Source: Apostichopus japonicus
Lineage: Eukaryota; Echinodermata; Holothuroidea; Aspidochirotida; Stichopodidae
NCBI RefSeq assembly: GCF_037975245.1
Contig: NC_092572.1
Span: 26,437,489-26,449,988, forward strand
Length of the DNA: 12,500 nucleotides
Direction: 5' to 3'
Shown here piece by piece: positions 8,220 through 12,500 of the stretch (positions are counted from its first letter, which is position 1; every line of letters begins with the position of its first letter). A program made the position numbers and the translations under genes. The notes beneath the pieces are model-generated. The model did not search any database, had not been told where the DNA came from, and saw only the letters and a program-made list of their open reading frames with translations.

Positions 8220-8743
8220 TCACCCGTAATAAGATCCCAGGTGTGAGGACATGTGGCCGTGTGGGTGTGTCACGTGACCGCCCGGGTAGATATTAGGGGC
8301 GGTCGGTGGCGACCAGTGTGACCCGTAGGAGCTGAAGAGACCGCTATTCGTGGACGGTATGGTCGCTCCGACGAAGTTGAACTTTGATGGGTGGTGGTGG
8401 TATCCGGGCAAGTAAGGCACATCGGCGGGGTATCGGTACATGCTAGGGTCGGTCTGCACAGGTTGCATAGCCTGGGCTAGGCCCGCGAAATCGAATTTGT
8501 ACGCGTACCGCTTGCCATGGACTTTGGTCATGATGTTCTTGTCGTAGTAGTAGCGCAGGGCTCGGCTGAGTTTATCATAGTTCATGTTTGGTTTGGACTT
8601 ACGCTCTCCCCATCTCCTCGCCACTTCGTCTGGGTCGGTCATTTTGAACTCACCGTTGGTACCCTCCCACGTGATACAGTTAGCGTTGGAACTATCCGAT
8701 AACAATTCGAGAAGAAATTGCCAAAGTTGTATTTGACCGCTTC
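8220..8743 (-). CDS. erg: ERG/FLI-type ETS transcription factor, complete terminal coding exon (partial gene)
   Basis: Encodes the C-terminal 173 residues of a sequence-specific nuclear transcription factor that binds GGAA/T-core ETS sites. Seen directly: the exon starts after an AG acceptor with two bases (GA) completing a Gly codon, then [16 protein letters not shown]. The ETS domain covers exon residues about 4-88 and has the three spaced tryptophans (W7, W25, W44), the block [17 protein letters not shown] with the two GGA-contacting arginines (R60, R63), and [11 protein letters not shown]. Known of the family: ERG and FLI1 share a tail with YxYPxDxPY, a YH..HP..NFV block and a C-terminal SHLGxYY; the equivalents here are [20 protein letters not shown] and SHLGSYYG. 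This separates it from ETS1/2, GABPA, ELK and PEA3 types. An extra Gly precedes the TGA stop. The tail is His-rich. GC is roughly half by eye, far above the flanks. The reading frame is intact, and the intron phase matches vertebrate ERG/FLI1. A retrocopy is unlikely because similarity stops exactly at the splice site. FLI1 versus ERG cannot be settled from this exon; the N-terminal PNT domain lies outside the window. Confidence 0.95.
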
Positions 8744-8787
8744 CTATAAAAAAAAAACAGAAAACAGAAAGATAGAAAAATTAATAA
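8744..8787 (-). promoter_or_regulatory. Splice acceptor, polypyrimidine tract and possible branch point of the erg last exon
   Basis: On the minus strand the exon is preceded by a long T-rich tract ending in TTTATAG, with AG at 8745-8744. A TTATTAA sequence at 8787-8781 lies about 37-43 bases upstream and could serve as the branch point. The acceptor phase (two bases completing Gly) fits the family's conserved intron position just before SGQIQLW. The AG is clear by eye; the branch point is a guess. Confidence 0.85.
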
Positions 8788-11276
8788 GAGAAAATATTCC
8801 ATCAATTCCTTATAATTTAAAAAAAAACTGTCGTTTTCATGTGATCATAAATGATATATCAAAAATTACATACCACTTCCCTCACGTTGCTTCCCGAAAC
8901 TAATATGCAAATCAGTATAGTAAATGATTTAATGAGATTTAGCGTCACGGAATTAACAAGCGATAATGAATTTTTGGTTACAGTGTGTTTTTTCTGTCGC
9001 AGCCCATTTAAGATCACATTGAATGTTGGAAGTGTTTTTTCTTTTCATTAACGAAGGTTTAGATTCGATATGAAATAAGTTTCTTGATATTTTTTACAAA
9101 TAAACTGATTTCTAATACTTTTTCATTTCTTTTCAAAGGACTGTATTCAATTCCCTTTTTTCTTTCTTTCTCTGCATTAACTTTGTCCTTCAGTAAAATC
9201 AATATTACAAAATGAACTTGTATTTTACTTTGTAAAAAGAGAGACACGAACACTTTAAGAGTTTTTGTTACCCTAAAAGCCGAAACTGACAAAACTATTT
9301 GCTTTTATTTCATGTGTTAATGCTTAAGATAAAGTCGATGTATTGTCAAATGTCATTCAAAGATCCTTTGTGAGAAACAAAAATAATAAAAAAGCAATTT
9401 TCGTATGATGTTTGAAAAGTAAAACATAGAAAGAAAAATTCTGACGGTTATAGATTTAAAGTACACTTTTTTTTCTCTCTTTTTGTATTCAATCACTGGT
9501 TTAAGTAATATTTGACTACACAACTCTACAAGCAAATGACAATGACGAAATATTCCACATCATGTGTTCCTTATAAGTCGTGTTTCTGTACTGGTTTGAG
9601 TAAATTTTGACAAGCTTTTTATATTATATTTGAACTTTATATATTTCAAAATTTACAAACGAAAGTAACAATAACGTGTAGATTAGCGCACCCCCCCTCC
9701 CCCCCCCCCCAAAGGGGACCACCGTTTCCATTTTAATAATGTAAGGTATCTTTGTATTTATATTTATGAATCAATTTATCATTGTTGAGATTTCTATATT
9801 AAAATATTCCAGTCGTATGTTATTACGAACATTTATAATTGTTTTGTTTTGTTTCGCGATGAAATATTTATTTTCTTTGTTCCTATATTACTCCTAATAG
9901 ATTTCTTGCGGACAAATGCTTAACAGACATAAAAACAATATCGGTTTCATGTCAATTTTGACCCTTTTTGTTAATGCCAATATTTCAAACTTGTTTTTTT
10001 TTAAATGGTCTGTACTTTTTATCGTATCTGTATTACCCCGGCCTAAGCTTATTACGGTACTTAATTGTTGCCAATGCGGTTCCGGTACATTAATACGTTA
10101 CAACTGTTACCATTACCATGTATACAACTATACTGCAGTGTTTTAACATGCATAGACTAAAAAAAAACTCCCTACAATTTTGTGTCCGAAATCATTCTCA
10201 TTCTTACACACATACACACTTAAAGCCGTTTTCTAATTTCGAACCGAATATCTATTTCTACCAAAGAAAAGGGGACAAAAAAAACTATAAAAATAAGAAC
10301 GTAATAACACGGCAATCACGGAACCTTATTATTGATCCCGTTTGGAACTAAAAGCGTAACCAAATACCCGGGGTCTTTTTTTTTTTTTTTTTTGTGCCCA
10401 GAACAAATAAATGGCTGAAATCAGGGTCGCACGTGTCTATTATACGCCTCCGTAGACGGAATGTACCACTAGCAAATGTGACCTCATAATCGACGACCAA
10501 AAAGAAGTATCAGAAAAATTGTCTGAAAGTATATTTTCCTTTTCCAAACTTGACTCAATGGCAGAGAAATTCGATTGATCGTTTTGCAGTTTTTCAGCCA
10601 AATATGGAAGTAATATTAATCAAGAGATACTAAAATCATTTTTATTTTATTTTTTTGGTGTTCGTTTATTACTTTTCAATGCCGTGTTTGACGGATGTGT
10701 GGGCAAATATATAGATGTATTATGACTGGAAAAGTTAGTTGTTTTCTCTCTTTGATCATTTGATTTAATTACATTTTGCTTTCCTTTTTTTTTGGAAACA
10801 GCGTCCTACATTCTGGATAAAGGTTGCGTTTCAGGAAATGTGGGGATTTTTTTATTTATTTATTTTATTTTTGTGCACTTTTCACCATTTGACTTTTTGG
10901 TTATGTTTTCGAGTTGGTAATCGCTGTTAATATTCCTTAACATTAGAATATGTTTAGAACCATCAGTCAAAATTTTATATCAACTATTGAACAAAACCGT
11001 TGAATATTTGATTTGATTTTTTGGTCCACGATTGTTACCACTATACTGTGACGTAAACACGTCAAATTTGTCTAGCCCGACGAAAATAGAACCAACCGAA
11101 ATACTGAATCCTCATTATACTAAAGTTACTGAAATTTATTTGATGAAGAAACAAAAATATGGGATGTAGTCTTTAAATTTTCTTTATTGATTCATCATCT
11201 AAAAACTTCCTTTGACTTTTCTGTTGCGTTAATGGAAGAGGCTTTTTAACACCACATATAAACCCACTCTTCAATA

Positions 11277-11549
11277 CAGGTGCAGGCATTTCAACACCAC
11301 TGGGACACAAAATACACCAAAGCGACAACAGCTGTTTGCACCAGCACTAGAAATTCTTCCAAAGTAAAATAGGAAGTATATAAATCTCCACGCTTGGCAT
11401 CACGAACTCACACTATATAAGTCAAATTGGCTGCATTCATCATCTACCCACTTCACCCCCCCCCCAACCCTTCCTCTCCCTACCCTGTACCTCCCCCCGG
11501 AAGTATAAATACGGATTTTTTTTTTACAAACTTCATCTAGCGCATGCGT
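11277..11549. promoter_or_regulatory. Candidate intronic cis-regulatory cluster (E-boxes, ETS site, TATA-like, NRF1-like)
   Basis: Contains CAGGTG (11277-11282), CAGCTG (11329-11334), an ideal ETS site CCGGAAGT (11497-11504) running into TATAAATA (11504-11511), and GCGCATGCGT (11540-11549). The first part is more balanced in composition and free of homopolymers. The motifs are short and no function is shown. Confidence 0.3.
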
Positions 11550-11626
11550 ACCAAAATCCAACTTGTTCCGTGATAAAAGGATTAGGAATAAGATACTGAT
11601 GGGTACAATACAAACAAGAAAGAAAA

Positions 11627-11750
11627 ATGTTTTAAAAAGTGAAGGTGGGGGAGAAAATTGCACATTATCAAAATCTTTAAATAAATAAATATATATATAT
11701 TTAATAAAGATTTTGACAATGTGCAATTTTCTAAAACATTTTTAAAACAT
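11627..11750. repeat. Foldback element: long near-perfect inverted repeat
   Basis: The inner arms 11652-11679 and 11705-11732 are 28 bases each and complementary except for one position. The 25-base loop is AT-rich and partly self-complementary. Outer arms 11627-11638 and 11739-11750 (12 bases) are perfect complements, separated from the inner arms by unequal inserts (13 and 6 bases). The layout suggests a foldback or MITE-like element, or a transcribed long hairpin. No flanking target duplication is visible. Confidence 0.85.
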
Positions 11751-12055
11751 ATCATCATATAAGGTAGAAGTTGAAAATTTGCCAACGCAACGTCAGTGAC
11801 GCATATAACACTTTTTATTTAACCGAAGCACGTTTAAAATATTTGACATCCAAACATACAACCCTGTTTTACGACGTATATACACTAAATATTGACTGCT
11901 AAAATTTTGAGTCAACATTGCCATAGCTTTGTACTCGTGATTTATTCAAAAGGTCCTTGTCTCGATTCTTGTAAGACAACACTCGCTTAAAACACTTCAA
12001 ATTAAAAATCTTTTCCTATTCATTCCATCTGATTTTTTTCTTTACACATACACAC

Positions 12056-12345
12056 CCTCTCTCTCTCTTTCTGCGTTCTTTTCAATCTGCTCTTAACTAT
12101 TTTGAGTAATATTTTCTCTTCTGCTTCGATCTTTCTTTTTCCATTTTATTATTCTTTGCGTCAAAAAAATCGAGATGGGGGGGAAAATATAGCTAATAAA
12201 CGACTATCGACATGCTATCTCGCTGATGTTTATTGGCAAACAACTCTCTCTCCCTCCTTTCTTTGCTCTACTCCTTTCTTCATCTTTTCGCAGTCTCCCC
12301 ATCTCTCTCTCTCTCTACTCTTGCTCTCTCCCATTCTCATCTCAT
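12056..12345. repeat. CT-rich microsatellite tracts in the erg intron
   Basis: CTCTCT runs occur at about 12056-12070 and 12302-12317, with pyrimidine-rich DNA in between. Overlapping plus-strand open frames here encode Ser/Leu/Phe low-complexity sequence and are not genes. Confidence 0.7.
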
Positions 12346-12500
12346 GAACCTCAAACCTCCCTTAATTGTACCCAAGTCTTCAAACTCACTACAAGACAGC
12401 CAATAAAATGTACCAGCGTATGCTATTTTACATTCAATAAGTGACGATGACGACGACGAAATCAGGCATTATCGATCAGTATTTTAAGCATCTTCTTTCT

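Larger units (their letters stand above)
8744..12500 (-). other. erg: Intron upstream of the erg terminal exon (5' end outside the window)
   Basis: This stretch of more than 3.7 kb upstream of the acceptor contains no exon I can defend. In vertebrate ERG/FLI1 the preceding exon is very short and encodes PYQILGPTSSRLANP. I looked for its reverse complement and saw nothing like it, so the intron probably continues past the right edge. The stretch is AT-rich with T and A runs, C-rich tracts (9691-9710, 11458-11465), a T18 tract (10376-10393), a foldback (11627-11750), CT-rich repeats (12056-12345) and a small motif cluster (11277-11549). Open frames here are low-complexity and begin or end without splice context. 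Confidence 0.6.

Noticed and set aside
8517-8702. Plus-strand open frame opposite the ETS exon
   Set aside because: It is the antisense shadow of the well-supported erg coding sequence.
8878-8903. Possible tiny upstream erg exon on the minus strand (TAG acceptor, GTG/GTATGT donor, phase compatible)
   Set aside because: The 26-base translation (FGKQREGS) does not resemble the conserved PYQILGPTSSRLANP exon, the acceptor has a weak pyrimidine tract, and the frame stops shortly upstream.
3879-8912. Three octamer motifs ATGCAAAT (3879, 7198 on the reverse strand, 8905)
   Set aside because: The motif is AT-rich and expected to occur by chance at about this rate in such DNA.
11400-11785. Minus-strand open frames over the foldback region
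   Set aside because: They translate the inverted repeat, TA repeats and C-rich tracts into low-complexity sequence with no known domain.
12102-12444. Overlapping plus-strand frames rich in Ser, Leu and Phe
   Set aside because: They are translations of CT microsatellites in two frames.

Overview
The window looks like AT-rich, mostly non-coding nuclear DNA from a deuterostome invertebrate, with an echinoderm as my best guess. The evidence is one spliced coding exon, no prokaryote-style gene packing, long A/T and G/C homopolymer runs, microsatellites, and two tRNA-derived retroposon-like elements. The species call is an inference from the protein's character and the DNA style; I could not run a search.

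The only gene I can support is on the minus strand. Positions 8743 to 8220 hold the complete last coding exon of an ERG/FLI-subfamily ETS transcription factor, called erg here. The exon starts exactly at a canonical splice acceptor and encodes the whole ETS DNA-binding domain plus the conserved C-terminal tail, ending in a TGA stop at 8222-8220. Everything from 8744 to the right edge (at least 3.7 kb) reads as the intron before this exon. I looked for the short upstream exon expected in the family and did not find it. The 3' UTR runs leftward from 8219. Its end is uncertain: an ATTAAA-type signal lies near 7979 and an AATAAA near 6904.

Layout: 1-811 is low-complexity DNA (T30 tract, TA microsatellite) with an E-box and an NRF1-like palindrome near its right end. 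812-1057 is a minus-strand, tRNA-headed SINE-like element with a hairpin-rich body and a TA/ATGT tail. 1063-3238 is AT-rich with a near-perfect DR1 nuclear-receptor site, a CRE, a G-quadruplex motif very like the human MYC promoter one, and G/C homopolymers. 3239-3676 holds a second SINE-like system: a tRNA-like head with a 40-base tail and TA repeat, plus a headless copy of the same tail 371 bases upstream. 3677-6903 has G4/C-rich clusters and a homopolymer-poor stretch, with no gene seen. 6904-8219 is probably the erg 3' UTR and its flank, with CREs, a TTTGAC repeat and a hairpin. 8744-12500 is intron with a foldback element (11627-11750) and a small regulatory-motif cluster (about 11277-11549).

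I found no prokaryotic, phage, CRISPR or multi-gene system. The most novel items are the two SINE-like families and the foldback. The regulatory-site clusters around erg are suggestive but rest on short motifs.
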